The position numbers and the translations under genes are program-made. Of a stretch of DNA of 20,900 nucleotides, positions 1-7,319 are shown piece after piece. A model generated the notes under the pieces. The model ran no database searches. It was not told the DNA's origin and was given only the letters and a program-made list of their open reading frames with translations. Each line of letters begins with the position of its first letter. Positions within the stretch are counted from its first letter, which is position 1. This DNA comes from CTSoil-075 sp964292325 (GTDB taxonomy: Bacteria > Bacillota > Negativicutes > DSM-13327). The stretch is from contig CAXYVG010000067.1 of NCBI GenBank assembly GCA_964292325.1, forward strand, positions 1 through 20,900, written 5' to 3'.

Positions 1-71
1 GTACGGTGGTGTGAGAGGACGATAAATAAAATAATTATTTATCTCCTACTCGATTTTTGCACTTTTTGATA

Positions 72-1037
72 TTACACGACGCCTTGACGTAATAAGTCAG
101 TTAGATGAATCATACCAATGACACGGGCGCTCGCATCGACGACTGGCAGTACGGTGATAGGTTTTGGTTTATTGCTTTCCATAAGGTTTAAAGCTTGTGC
201 GGCTAATTTATCGGCGCTGATGGTACGAGGCGTTGCCGTCATCAATGAATCGACTTTTTTATCGAGAAAATCATGTCCTTTTTCTAAACTACGCCGAATG
301 TCACCATCGGTAATGAGTCCTAATAAATGGCCATTTTCATCGACAACCGATGTAGCTCCGAGTCCTTTTCCAGTAATGACAAATAGGGCTTCTTTTACCG
401 TTTGATGTAATGTAACAGTTGGATTTTCTGATCCAGCATGCATAATATCTTCTACTTTGAGTAGTAATTTTCTGCCTAAGGCACCACCTGGGTGAAACAC
501 AGCGAAGTCTTCAGGGGTAAACTTTCGGGCAGACATTAATACGACTGCTAAGGCATCGCCGAGTGCTAATTCGACAGTTGTGCTTGTTGTTGGTGCGAGT
601 CCCAGAGGACAGGCTTCTTTTTCTACACCGGCATACAGAAAAATATCTGCATTTTGACCTAATGTAGATTCTTTACGACCGCAGATGGCGATTATTTTGG
701 CTCCGATTCGACGAATCGGCGCTAAAATATTAATAATTTCAGCCGTTTCTCCGCTGTTGGATATTGCTAAAACGATATCCTCCTTGGTAACCATGCCTAA
801 ATCTCCATGAATACCTTCTGCCGGATGGAGGAAAAAAGATGGTGTACCAGTACTCAGTAGTGTAGCGGTGATTTTCTGACCGATATGACCAGGTTTGCCC
901 ATTCCTGTTACGATAACCCGTCCTTTTCCGTCTAAAATCATATGGACCGCTTTGGTAAATTGTTCATCAATACGAGAAATGAGGGACTCTATAGCAGCTG
1001 CTTCTATTCGTAATACTTGTTTAGCTTGTTCAATCAT
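72..1037 (-). CDS. kdsD: Arabinose-5-phosphate isomerase (SIS + two CBS domains)
   Basis: Interconverts D-ribulose 5-phosphate and D-arabinose 5-phosphate, the first step towards Kdo for lipopolysaccharide; cytoplasmic. The 321-residue protein has an N-terminal SIS sugar-isomerase domain (GMGKPGHIG, AISNSGETAEI, the ACPLGLAPT segment and HPGGALGRKLL) followed by two CBS domains (about residues 200-260 and 265-321, ending LLRQGVV). It matches E. coli KdsD/KpsF almost end to end. An in-frame ATG at 1052 lies upstream, but it overlaps the GGAGG site (complement of 1046-1050), so I place the start at 1037, eight bases after that site. It stands divergent from topB with its own promoter. The gene implies an LPS-type outer membrane. 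KpsF/GutQ paralogues cannot be ruled out; the family call is very safe. Confidence 0.93.
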   Translation of the reverse strand: MIEQAKQVLRIEAAAIESLISRIDEQFTKAVHMILDGKGRVIVTGMGKPGHIGQKITATLLSTGTPSFFLHPAEGIHGDLGMVTKEDIVLAISNSGETAEIINILAPIRRIGAKIIAICGRKESTLGQNADIFLYAGVEKEACPLGLAPTTSTTVELALGDALAVVLMSARKFTPEDFAVFHPGGALGRKLLLKVEDIMHAGSENPTVTLHQTVKEALFVITGKGLGATSVVDENGHLLGLITDGDIRRSLEKGHDFLDKKVDSLMTATPRTISADKLAAQALNLMESNKPKPITVLPVVDASARVIGMIHLTDLLRQGVV

Positions 1038-1077
1038 CAATGAAACCTCCATGATAGATGTTTATTTACTCTTATCT

Positions 1078-1106
1078 ATAGTATATAAACTATTTATAAA
1101 TTACAA
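1078..1106 (-). promoter_or_regulatory. Putative sigma-A promoter of kdsD
   Basis: On the minus strand, a -35 of TTGTAA (1101-1106) is followed after 17 bases by a -10 of TACTAT (1078-1083), about 35 bases upstream of the kdsD start. Spacing is ideal; the assignment is from sequence only. Confidence 0.5.
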
Positions 1107-1186
1107 GGGGTTTTACATAAAATCTCAATCTCAATAAAATAAAGAGAATATACTTTTAAAGGATGTCGTGCAACATGGTTACAAAC

Positions 1187-1216
1187 TTGATTTATATTGA
1201 AAGATAAGAGTATAAT
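1187..1216 (+). promoter_or_regulatory. Putative sigma-A promoter of the topB operon
   Basis: TTGATT (1187-1192) and a perfect TATAAT (1211-1216) are separated by 18 bases, about 70 bases upstream of topB. The 1053-1287 divergent intergenic region otherwise shows only AT-rich sequence. Confidence 0.5.
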
Positions 1217-1287
1217 TGGGTTATTGTGATTTTATAGAATCAACATAGCGTTTATGCATGATATTTGTTTTGAGGGGATTTTAATAT

Positions 1288-3480
1288 ATGAGTAAAATAG
1301 TAGTACTAGCAGAAAAACCTTCTGTTGGTAGAGATTTAGCCAGAGTATTACAGTGCAATCAAAAAGGAAATGGATATTTTCAAGGAGCAAAATATATAGT
1401 AACTTGGGCATTAGGGCATTTAGTAACCCTAGCTGATCCCGAGGCTTATGATGAAAAGTATAAATCATGGAAACTTGAAGATCTACCGATGTTACCGATG
1501 CCGCTCAAACTCGTTGTGATTAAGCAAAGTAGTAAGCAATATAACATTGTAAAAGAGCAAATGAATCGCAAAGATGTAAGCGAAATTATTATTGCTACCG
1601 ATGCGGGCCGTGAAGGGGAACTGGTCGCTAGATGGATTATTGAAAAGGCTCATGTACATAAACCAATCAAACGTTTGTGGATTTCTTCAGTGACGGATAA
1701 TGCAATAAAAGAAGGGTTTAATAAGTTAAAACCGGGCAAGGATTATGAAAATCTCTTTGCTTCTGCTGTTGCACGGGCTGAAGTGGATTGGTTGGTTGGA
1801 ATCAATGCTACGCGAGCACTGACTTGCAAACATAATGCGCAGCTTTCTTGTGGTCGAGTACAGACTCCTACGTTGGCTATTATCGCTAGTCGAGAAGAAG
1901 AGATTAAACAGTTTAAGCCCAAAGAGTTTTATGGTATGATGGCTACGACCGATAATCGTTTGAAGCTAATATGGCAGGATAGTAAAACAAAAAATACCAG
2001 GACGTTTGAGCGAAGTACTTGTGAAAGAATACTAGATGCGATAAAAAATAAAAAAGCAGAAATTATCGAAATCGATAAAGCATATAAAAAGAAATTTTCT
2101 CCACAGTTATATGATTTAACAGAGTTGCAACGAGATGGTAATAAATTCTTTGGTTTATCACCCAAAGAAACTACTTCTATTATGCAACGTTTGTATGAAA
2201 ATTATAAACTACTGACCTATCCTCGTACCGATTCTAGATATATTTCTACCGATATTGTCGATACGTTAAAAGACCGTGTAAAAGCTTGTGGTGTTGGTCC
2301 GTATGCAAAGTTGGCAGCGACTATTTTAAAAAAACCAATTAAAGGCAACAGTGGTTTCGTTGACAATCATAAAGTTTCGGATCACCATGCGATTATCCCA
2401 ACTGAGCAACCAGCTAATTTAAGTTTACTTGTTGATAAGGAAAGGAAAATCTATGATCTAGTAGTCAAACGCTTTTTAGCCGCTTTATATCCGCCTTTTG
2501 AATATGAACAAATTACATTAAAAGCCAAGATCGGAACGGAAATTTTTATCGCCAAGGGCAAAACGGTCATTGCGCAAGGCTGGAAAGAAATTTATGAGCA
2601 TCCTATCGATGAGGAAGATGCAAAGGAAGATATCGCTGAGCAATTATTGCCAAGCCTTACGAAAGGTGAAGTGTTACCCATCACCAATGTTTCGTTAACG
2701 ACAGGCGAAACCAAGCCACCAGCACCATTCACAGAGGCTACGTTACTGTCTGCTATGGAAAATCCAGTGAAATATATGGGTAATGAGAGTGAAGCACTGA
2801 AAAAAACCATTGGCGAAACGGGTGGTTTAGGCACGGTAGCGACGAGAGCCGATGTAATCGAAAAATTATTTAATAGTTTTGTCATTGAAAAGAATGGTAA
2901 AAATATTTTCATCACTGCCAAAGGTAAGCAACTATTAGAACTTGTGCCTGAGGATTTAAAATCTCCTACCTTAACAGCTCAATGGGAACAAAAGCTTGGG
3001 CATATCTCTAAGGGGTCACTCAATAAAAACGCATTTATTAACGAGATGAAAGAGTATGCCAAGCAAGTAGTTCATGATATAAAAGCTAGCCAAGATAAGT
3101 TTAAACATGATAATATAACTCGGCATAAATGTCCACAATGCGAAAAATTTATGCTAGAGGTCAATGGTAAAAAGGGAAAAATGTTTGTTTGTCAGGATCG
3201 AGAGTGTGGCTATAAAAAGAATATTTCTATTATTACCAATGCTCGCTGCTCGACTTGTCACAAAAAATTAGAATTACGTGGTGAAGGGGAAAATCAAATC
3301 TTTGTTTGTAGCTGTGGTTACCGGGAAAAACTTTCTGCCTTTAATCAGCGAAAACAAAAAGAGCATAATCAAGGGTCCAAAGGTGAAGTATCAAAGTATT
3401 TGCGAGAGCAAAATAAAGTAAGTGATGGGCCATTTAATTCGGCCCTAGCAGATGCTTTTGCTAAATTAAAGCTAAAATAA
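1288..3480 (+). CDS. topB: DNA topoisomerase III (type IA)
   Basis: Type IA topoisomerase that passes single strands through a transient 5'-phosphotyrosine break; in the cell it unlinks replication and recombination intermediates. The 730-residue protein opens with a TOPRIM domain (VLAEKPSV near residue 6, ATDAGREGE near 105). The catalytic tyrosine is Tyr311 in the LLTYPRTDSRY motif, matching the position in Gram-positive TopB. After the core, two zinc-ribbon-like modules are seen: C615-x2-C618 with a later CxxxxC pair, and C654-x2-C657 with a later CSC pair. The tail is basic. A GAGGGG site (1272-1277) precedes the ATG by ten bases. It heads a run with ppnP and an SGNH hydrolase. Length and motifs are complete, so an active enzyme is expected. 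Confidence 0.95.
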   Translation: MSKIVVLAEKPSVGRDLARVLQCNQKGNGYFQGAKYIVTWALGHLVTLADPEAYDEKYKSWKLEDLPMLPMPLKLVVIKQSSKQYNIVKEQMNRKDVSEIIIATDAGREGELVARWIIEKAHVHKPIKRLWISSVTDNAIKEGFNKLKPGKDYENLFASAVARAEVDWLVGINATRALTCKHNAQLSCGRVQTPTLAIIASREEEIKQFKPKEFYGMMATTDNRLKLIWQDSKTKNTRTFERSTCERILDAIKNKKAEIIEIDKAYKKKFSPQLYDLTELQRDGNKFFGLSPKETTSIMQRLYENYKLLTYPRTDSRYISTDIVDTLKDRVKACGVGPYAKLAATILKKPIKGNSGFVDNHKVSDHHAIIPTEQPANLSLLVDKERKIYDLVVKRFLAALYPPFEYEQITLKAKIGTEIFIAKGKTVIAQGWKEIYEHPIDEEDAKEDIAEQLLPSLTKGEVLPITNVSLTTGETKPPAPFTEATLLSAMENPVKYMGNESEALKKTIGETGGLGTVATRADVIEKLFNSFVIEKNGKNIFITAKGKQLLELVPEDLKSPTLTAQWEQKLGHISKGSLNKNAFINEMKEYAKQVVHDIKASQDKFKHDNITRHKCPQCEKFMLEVNGKKGKMFVCQDRECGYKKNISIITNARCSTCHKKLELRGEGENQIFVCSCGYREKLSAFNQRKQKEHNQGSKGEVSKYLREQNKVSDGPFNSALADAFAKLKLK

Positions 3481-3505
3481 AATTATAATATGGAGAGTGT
3501 ACAAT

Positions 3506-3823
3506 ATGAAAGAATTTGAAAATGTATCAATCATCAAGAAAGCAAATGTCTATTTTGAAGGAAAAGTCACTAGTCGTACCGTCGTTTTTGCCGATGGTAG
3601 TAAGAAAACATTAGGAATTATGCTACCTGGTGAATATGAATTTGGTACTGACGCGGCAGAACTCATGGAAATTTTAGCAGGAGATATGCTAGTTTTATTG
3701 CCAGGTCAGCAGGAATATCAACGTTATACAGAAGGGGATTCCTTTCATGTTCCCGCCCATTCTTCTTTTAAATTACAGGTGAAGACGGTAGCCGATTATT
3801 GTTGTTCATATGGGGAAAAATAA
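3506..3823 (+). CDS. ppnP: Pyrimidine/purine nucleoside phosphorylase (PpnP, DUF1255)
   Basis: Small cupin-fold enzyme that splits several nucleosides with phosphate to give a free base and ribose 1-phosphate (established for E. coli PpnP/YaiE). The 105-residue product aligns along its length with the family: YFEGKVTSRTV, GIMLPGEYEF, MEILAGDMLVLLPG and FHVPAHSSFKLQV are recognisable. It carries a slightly longer N-terminus than the 94-residue E. coli protein. A GTG at 3497 is in frame but overlaps the GGAGAG ribosome site (3492-3497), so the ATG at 3506, eight bases downstream, is preferred. Only 25 bases separate it from topB and 16 from the next gene, so co-transcription is likely. Confidence 0.9.
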   Translation: MKEFENVSIIKKANVYFEGKVTSRTVVFADGSKKTLGIMLPGEYEFGTDAAELMEILAGDMLVLLPGQQEYQRYTEGDSFHVPAHSSFKLQVKTVADYCCSYGEK

Positions 3824-3839
3824 ACGGAGGTAACAATCG

Positions 3840-5078
3840 TTGAAGTTAAGACATATCCTATATATGGTAGTAGCATTGCTGATCATCAATGTGACAGGCT
3901 ATGCTCAGGAAGGTAAAATACAGTTAGAGTGGAAAAATGCAGAAGATGCTGTGATGTATGAACTCGAGGTTGCAACGGTGCCTCTTGGTAGCAGAAAGGT
4001 CGCTTCGAGCCAACAAGTGGTTTATAGGACAACAGAAATTTTCACACCGGGTGTGGAATTGAACTTATCATTGTTTGATGAGTATAAACTAAATAGGCTA
4101 TATTACCGGGTTCGGCCTTTAGACTTGGATAAAAACCCCATTGCTGAATTTAGTCAGGGGTCTATGATTGCGAAAGGAACGCTGAATCCTAGCAAACCAA
4201 AGGTCACATCTTTTTTGAAAAAAGGTCATCCTCCTCTTTTATATCCTGCTTATTCGTGGATACCTGTGCTGGGAGCGACTCACTATGAGGTGGAAATCAC
4301 CAGTCAGCTGCCGGAAAATCCGAATGGCATAGAGGCTTCTCGATATAGAATCGGTTCCTACTCCATTGAAGGAGGATTTGATTGTTATGATACTCATTCC
4401 TATAATGAAGCTGGTACTTATTATTGGCGAGTAAGAGCAATCGGTGATGATAACCAGGCAATTGGAACGTATTCAGATGCGAATTCTTTTACGGTTAGTA
4501 CAATGCATTATAGATGGGCTGTGTTTGGTGATAGTATTACGCATGGTGGTGGTGCTGTTTCGAATCCACCTTCGGATGAACGGTTTGAATATGTTTCTTA
4601 TTTGCCGTTCCCTGTTAAAAATTTGGGCAGAAGTGGAGATACCATTGAAATGATGGTGGAGCGCTTTGATGATGATGTGCTTCCGTTTAAGCCTCAATAT
4701 ATGTTTATCTTAGGTGGTTCTAACAGCATTCGAGGTGGGGCAACAGGTGAAAGTGTCATTGCATCGATCCAAATCATCAAAGAGAAATGTGAGAAAAATG
4801 GCATTACGCCTATCTTTTTAACACTTCCGCCAGTCAATCCAGAGCGGATTGAACGGGTTTTTAAACAACCAACAGCTGGAAATTGGCAAAATGAATTAGC
4901 CAAAGTCAATCAGTTTTTGCGTACGCAACCCAATTATATTGACATATATCCATATTTAGTGGATGACAGAGGTTTCTTGCCAGTAGAGTATGCAGAAGAT
5001 GGACTTCATCCTGATATTTCTGGGAAAAGGGTTATGGCACGTTGCATAATTTCTTTCTTACAAAAGCATCGCTTTTAA
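3840..5078 (+). CDS. Secreted SGNH/GDSL hydrolase with Fn3-like N-terminal repeats
   Basis: A 412-residue exported esterase/lipase-type hydrolase of unknown substrate. A TTG start follows a GGAGG site (3826-3830) by nine bases. Residues 1-22 form a signal peptide (hydrophobic VVALLIINVTGYAQ). Residues about 25-115 and 125-220 look like two fibronectin-type III-like beta modules (LEWKNAEDAVMYELEVA and YSWIPVLGATHYEVEI openings; paired YYRVRPL and YYWRVRAI strands). The C-terminal SGNH domain begins at about 225: nucleophile Ser232 in FGDSITHGG, block II Gly in LGRSGDT, block III Asn in GGSNSIRGG, and Asp387/His390 in DGLHPD. All four catalytic blocks are present, so it should be active. Likely acts on an envelope or extracellular ester, for example acetylated polysaccharide (inference). 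The link to topB and ppnP is positional only. Confidence 0.85.
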   Translation: MKLRHILYMVVALLIINVTGYAQEGKIQLEWKNAEDAVMYELEVATVPLGSRKVASSQQVVYRTTEIFTPGVELNLSLFDEYKLNRLYYRVRPLDLDKNPIAEFSQGSMIAKGTLNPSKPKVTSFLKKGHPPLLYPAYSWIPVLGATHYEVEITSQLPENPNGIEASRYRIGSYSIEGGFDCYDTHSYNEAGTYYWRVRAIGDDNQAIGTYSDANSFTVSTMHYRWAVFGDSITHGGGAVSNPPSDERFEYVSYLPFPVKNLGRSGDTIEMMVERFDDDVLPFKPQYMFILGGSNSIRGGATGESVIASIQIIKEKCEKNGITPIFLTLPPVNPERIERVFKQPTAGNWQNELAKVNQFLRTQPNYIDIYPYLVDDRGFLPVEYAEDGLHPDISGKRVMARCIISFLQKHRF

Positions 5079-5100
5079 TAAACACTATAAAGAATAGAAA

Positions 5101-5135
5101 AATCACACCGAGCAAAGGCTTGGTGTGATTTTTTT
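5101..5135 (+). terminator. Rho-independent terminator after the topB-ppnP-SGNH run
   Basis: A 13-bp stem (5101-5113 with 5118-5130, one G-T wobble) with AAAG loop is followed by a T run (to 5135). It closes the operon 22 bases after the SGNH stop codon. Confidence 0.88.
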
Positions 5136-5208
5136 GCGCAAAAAATATAAATAGAAGGGCAATGCTTGGGAAAACTATATGTGATGGATAGGAGCAAGGA
5201 GGCGTAAT

Positions 5209-5883
5209 GTGAAAATTTTAGTTGTAGAAGATGATTTGATGTTACGAGAAGCTGTAGTGGCTGTGTTGAAAGAGGGAGAGTACTTAATTGAGCAGACAGG
5301 TACTGGTGATGAAGGTTTGTATTTGGCAGAGGGAGGGGTGTATGATTTATTGATTATTGATATCATGCTACCAGAGATAAATGGTTTGGACATTGTCAAA
5401 CGTTTGCGATCAAAGGGGAATGCGGTACCTATTTTGTTATTAACTGCAAAGGATAGTGTCGAAGATAGGGTTATAGGACTTAACAGTGGGGCCGATGATT
5501 ATCTGGTCAAACCGTTTGCTGTGCCAGAACTATTGGCGAGAGTAAAAGCATTATTACGACGTACAGGTATGGGGGGCAAAGAAGGGGAACTTTGCTATGG
5601 GATCATTTCGTTAAGTCCCAAGCTAAAAGATGGCTTTATTGGGGAGCATCCACTACAGCTAACGAGCAAAGAATATGAACTACTCGAATATTTGATGATG
5701 AACAAGGAACGAATTTTGACGCGCGAACAGGTTTTCGACCGTGTATGGGGATTTGAATCAGAGACGGCGATTGGCATCGTTGATTTATATATTCATTATC
5801 TTCGCAAAAAAATAGCACCGTATGGTCAGGAACAATTCATTCAAACCGTGCGTGGCGCTGGTTTCATGCTGAAGGGAAAGTAG
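5209..5883 (+). CDS. OmpR/PhoB-family response regulator
   Basis: DNA-binding half of a two-component system. The 224-residue protein has a receiver domain with acidic residues E7, D8 and D9, phosphoacceptor Asp51 (LLIIDIMLP), a conserved Thr in LLLTAKD and Lys in VKPFAVPEL. A winged-helix DNA-binding domain covers about 130-222 (LTSKEYELLEYLMMN, VDLYIHYLRKKI, VRGAGFML). The start is a GTG six bases after AAGGAGG (5196-5202); an ATG two bases upstream runs straight into a stop. The sensor kinase follows after two bases and the efflux operon lies next. Activation of that efflux operon is a reasonable inference from position and from tandem repeats at 7219-7235. Confidence 0.93.
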   Translation: MKILVVEDDLMLREAVVAVLKEGEYLIEQTGTGDEGLYLAEGGVYDLLIIDIMLPEINGLDIVKRLRSKGNAVPILLLTAKDSVEDRVIGLNSGADDYLVKPFAVPELLARVKALLRRTGMGGKEGELCYGIISLSPKLKDGFIGEHPLQLTSKEYELLEYLMMNKERILTREQVFDRVWGFESETAIGIVDLYIHYLRKKIAPYGQEQFIQTVRGAGFMLKGK

Positions 5884-5885
5884 AG

Positions 5886-7160
5886 ATGTTTAAAAAAACG
5901 TTGTATCGCTTAACGTTGTTAAATTCTATCGTATTTTTATTTATTTTTATTGCTTTTGGTGTGATGCTATATGGATATGTAGCCCGTCAATTATTCGATG
6001 ATATTGACCAATCTATGGAGCATAAAATTGACGTATTTCGCATTAGTAATAGTCGCCCGGGGGGAGGCAGTATCCTACCTGCTTTCTTTGATCCGCGTAT
6101 ATTGATATTATTACAGGATACTAATGAAAATATTATAAATTTATATCCATTTCCGATTGAAGGAATTATTGAGATTATGACATTTTTTAATCAAGCTTCC
6201 TCTGATAGGTTGCAAACACAAAGAATCGAGGATCATGTCTATCGAATACTTCGTTTACCTTATCCATACAGTGATAATATCGTATCAAAAGGAAATAATT
6301 CTGCACCCATTATTATAAAAGAAGTGATTGCGATCAGTATTGTAGATTCGGAAGTGGCAATACTACATCGACTTAGGCTGATCATTTTCATTGGGCAAGT
6401 CGTAGGGATGCTTGTTATTATTCCCGCTGGATATTATTTAGCGCAGCGCGCTTTAGTACCCATCCGGGCAGCTTGGGAAAAACAACAACAATTTGTTGCG
6501 GATGCTTCTCATGAACTACGTACTCCGTTGGCTGTTGTGAAAAGCAATGCAGAATTATTATTGCGCCACCCCCAGCATACTGTTGAGGAAGAAACCATTC
6601 GTATTACCAATGTCGTGCGGGAAACGGTACGAATGAGCAAATTGGTATCTACATTATTTACATTGGCAAGGGCAGATGCCGATCAAATTGAACTACAACT
6701 AGCCCCTCTCAGTCTCAATGAAGTCATAGCGCATGTTGTTGAGCAGTTTCAACCATTAGCGCAGATGAAAAATATTACCTTACATATCGATATCAGGGAT
6801 AAAATAGAATTAGTAGCCGATAAGGAAAGATTACACCAATTGTTTATTATTTTACTTGATAATGGTATTAAATACACTCCGCCATTTGGGGATATTTCAC
6901 TATTATGTTATCGGCAATCCAATATGGTTGTGATCAAGGTAGTGGATACGGGATGTGGAATTGCTCCAGAAGACTTACCGAAGGTTTTTGACCGATTTTT
7001 TCGTGGAGATAAAGTTCGTTCACGCGAAACGGGAGGTGCAGGACTTGGACTAGCAATCGCCCAATGGATTGTAGAAAAACATAGCGGGAAAATTTGGGTA
7101 GCAAGTGAAGTGGGGATCGGCACTCAATTCCATATTACGTTTCCTGTTGAAAAATCATGA
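5886..7160 (+). CDS. Membrane sensor histidine kinase
   Basis: Partner kinase for the upstream regulator, in the cytoplasmic membrane. The 424-residue protein has a first membrane segment at about 10-33, an extracytoplasmic region of about 130 residues without a sensor domain I recognise, and a second membrane segment at about 163-187. The dimerisation/phosphoacceptor helix carries His209 in FVADASHELRTPL. The ATPase domain shows the N box (DNGIKYTPPFG), G1 (DTGCGIAPEDL), F box (FDRFFRGD) and G2 (GAGLGLAIA). No clear HAMP domain separates TM2 from the His helix: only about 20 residues lie between them, close to the minimum. ATG lies two bases after the regulator's stop, so translation is probably coupled. 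The signal is unknown; export of a toxic compound or envelope stress would fit the neighbours (inference). Confidence 0.93.
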   Translation: MFKKTLYRLTLLNSIVFLFIFIAFGVMLYGYVARQLFDDIDQSMEHKIDVFRISNSRPGGGSILPAFFDPRILILLQDTNENIINLYPFPIEGIIEIMTFFNQASSDRLQTQRIEDHVYRILRLPYPYSDNIVSKGNNSAPIIIKEVIAISIVDSEVAILHRLRLIIFIGQVVGMLVIIPAGYYLAQRALVPIRAAWEKQQQFVADASHELRTPLAVVKSNAELLLRHPQHTVEEETIRITNVVRETVRMSKLVSTLFTLARADADQIELQLAPLSLNEVIAHVVEQFQPLAQMKNITLHIDIRDKIELVADKERLHQLFIILLDNGIKYTPPFGDISLLCYRQSNMVVIKVVDTGCGIAPEDLPKVFDRFFRGDKVRSRETGGAGLGLAIAQWIVEKHSGKIWVASEVGIGTQFHITFPVEKS

Positions 7161-7170
7161 AGTAATTTAC

Positions 7171-7193
7171 AGCACCTAGCATGGTGCTTTTTA
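7171..7193 (+). terminator. Likely terminator after the two-component system
   Basis: A 6-bp stem AGCACC/GGTGCT (7171-7176 and 7183-7188) with a 6-base loop is followed by TTTTTATTTT. The stem is short, so read-through into the efflux operon is possible. Confidence 0.5.
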
Positions 7194-7218
7194 TTTTGCC
7201 AGTAAGGTGAAATTCCGT

Positions 7219-7251
7219 TCTAAAGAAAATCTAAAAATGAGACGGTAGAAT
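7219..7251 (+). promoter_or_regulatory. Putative efflux promoter with tandem response-regulator half-sites
   Basis: Two TCTAAA hexamers (7219-7224 and 7230-7235) lie exactly 11 bp apart, the phasing at which OmpR-family dimers bind. They end ten bases upstream of a candidate -10, TAGAAT (7246-7251), and so cover the -35 position, where no consensus hexamer exists. This is the geometry of an activator-dependent promoter. Inferred by eye; the start site would be near 7258. Confidence 0.35.
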
Positions 7252-7319
7252 GGGGTAAACCATGCAGAAAATATGGTTTGTTTCATTACTTATGTTAACG
7301 GAATTTAAAGGAGGACATT

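Noticed and set aside
22..43. AT-only inverted repeat ATAAATAA/TTATTTAT downstream of kdsD
   Set aside because: It has no GC core and no following T run in the kdsD direction; too weak to call a terminator.
1..71. Possible start of a further minus-strand gene after kdsD (an AGGAG lies at the complement of 44-48)
   Set aside because: No ATG, GTG or TTG start is visible on that strand within the 43 remaining bases.
118..405. Long antisense frames inside kdsD, topB, the adaptor and other genes
   Set aside because: They lie opposite well-supported coding genes, lack ribosome sites and show no recognisable domains.
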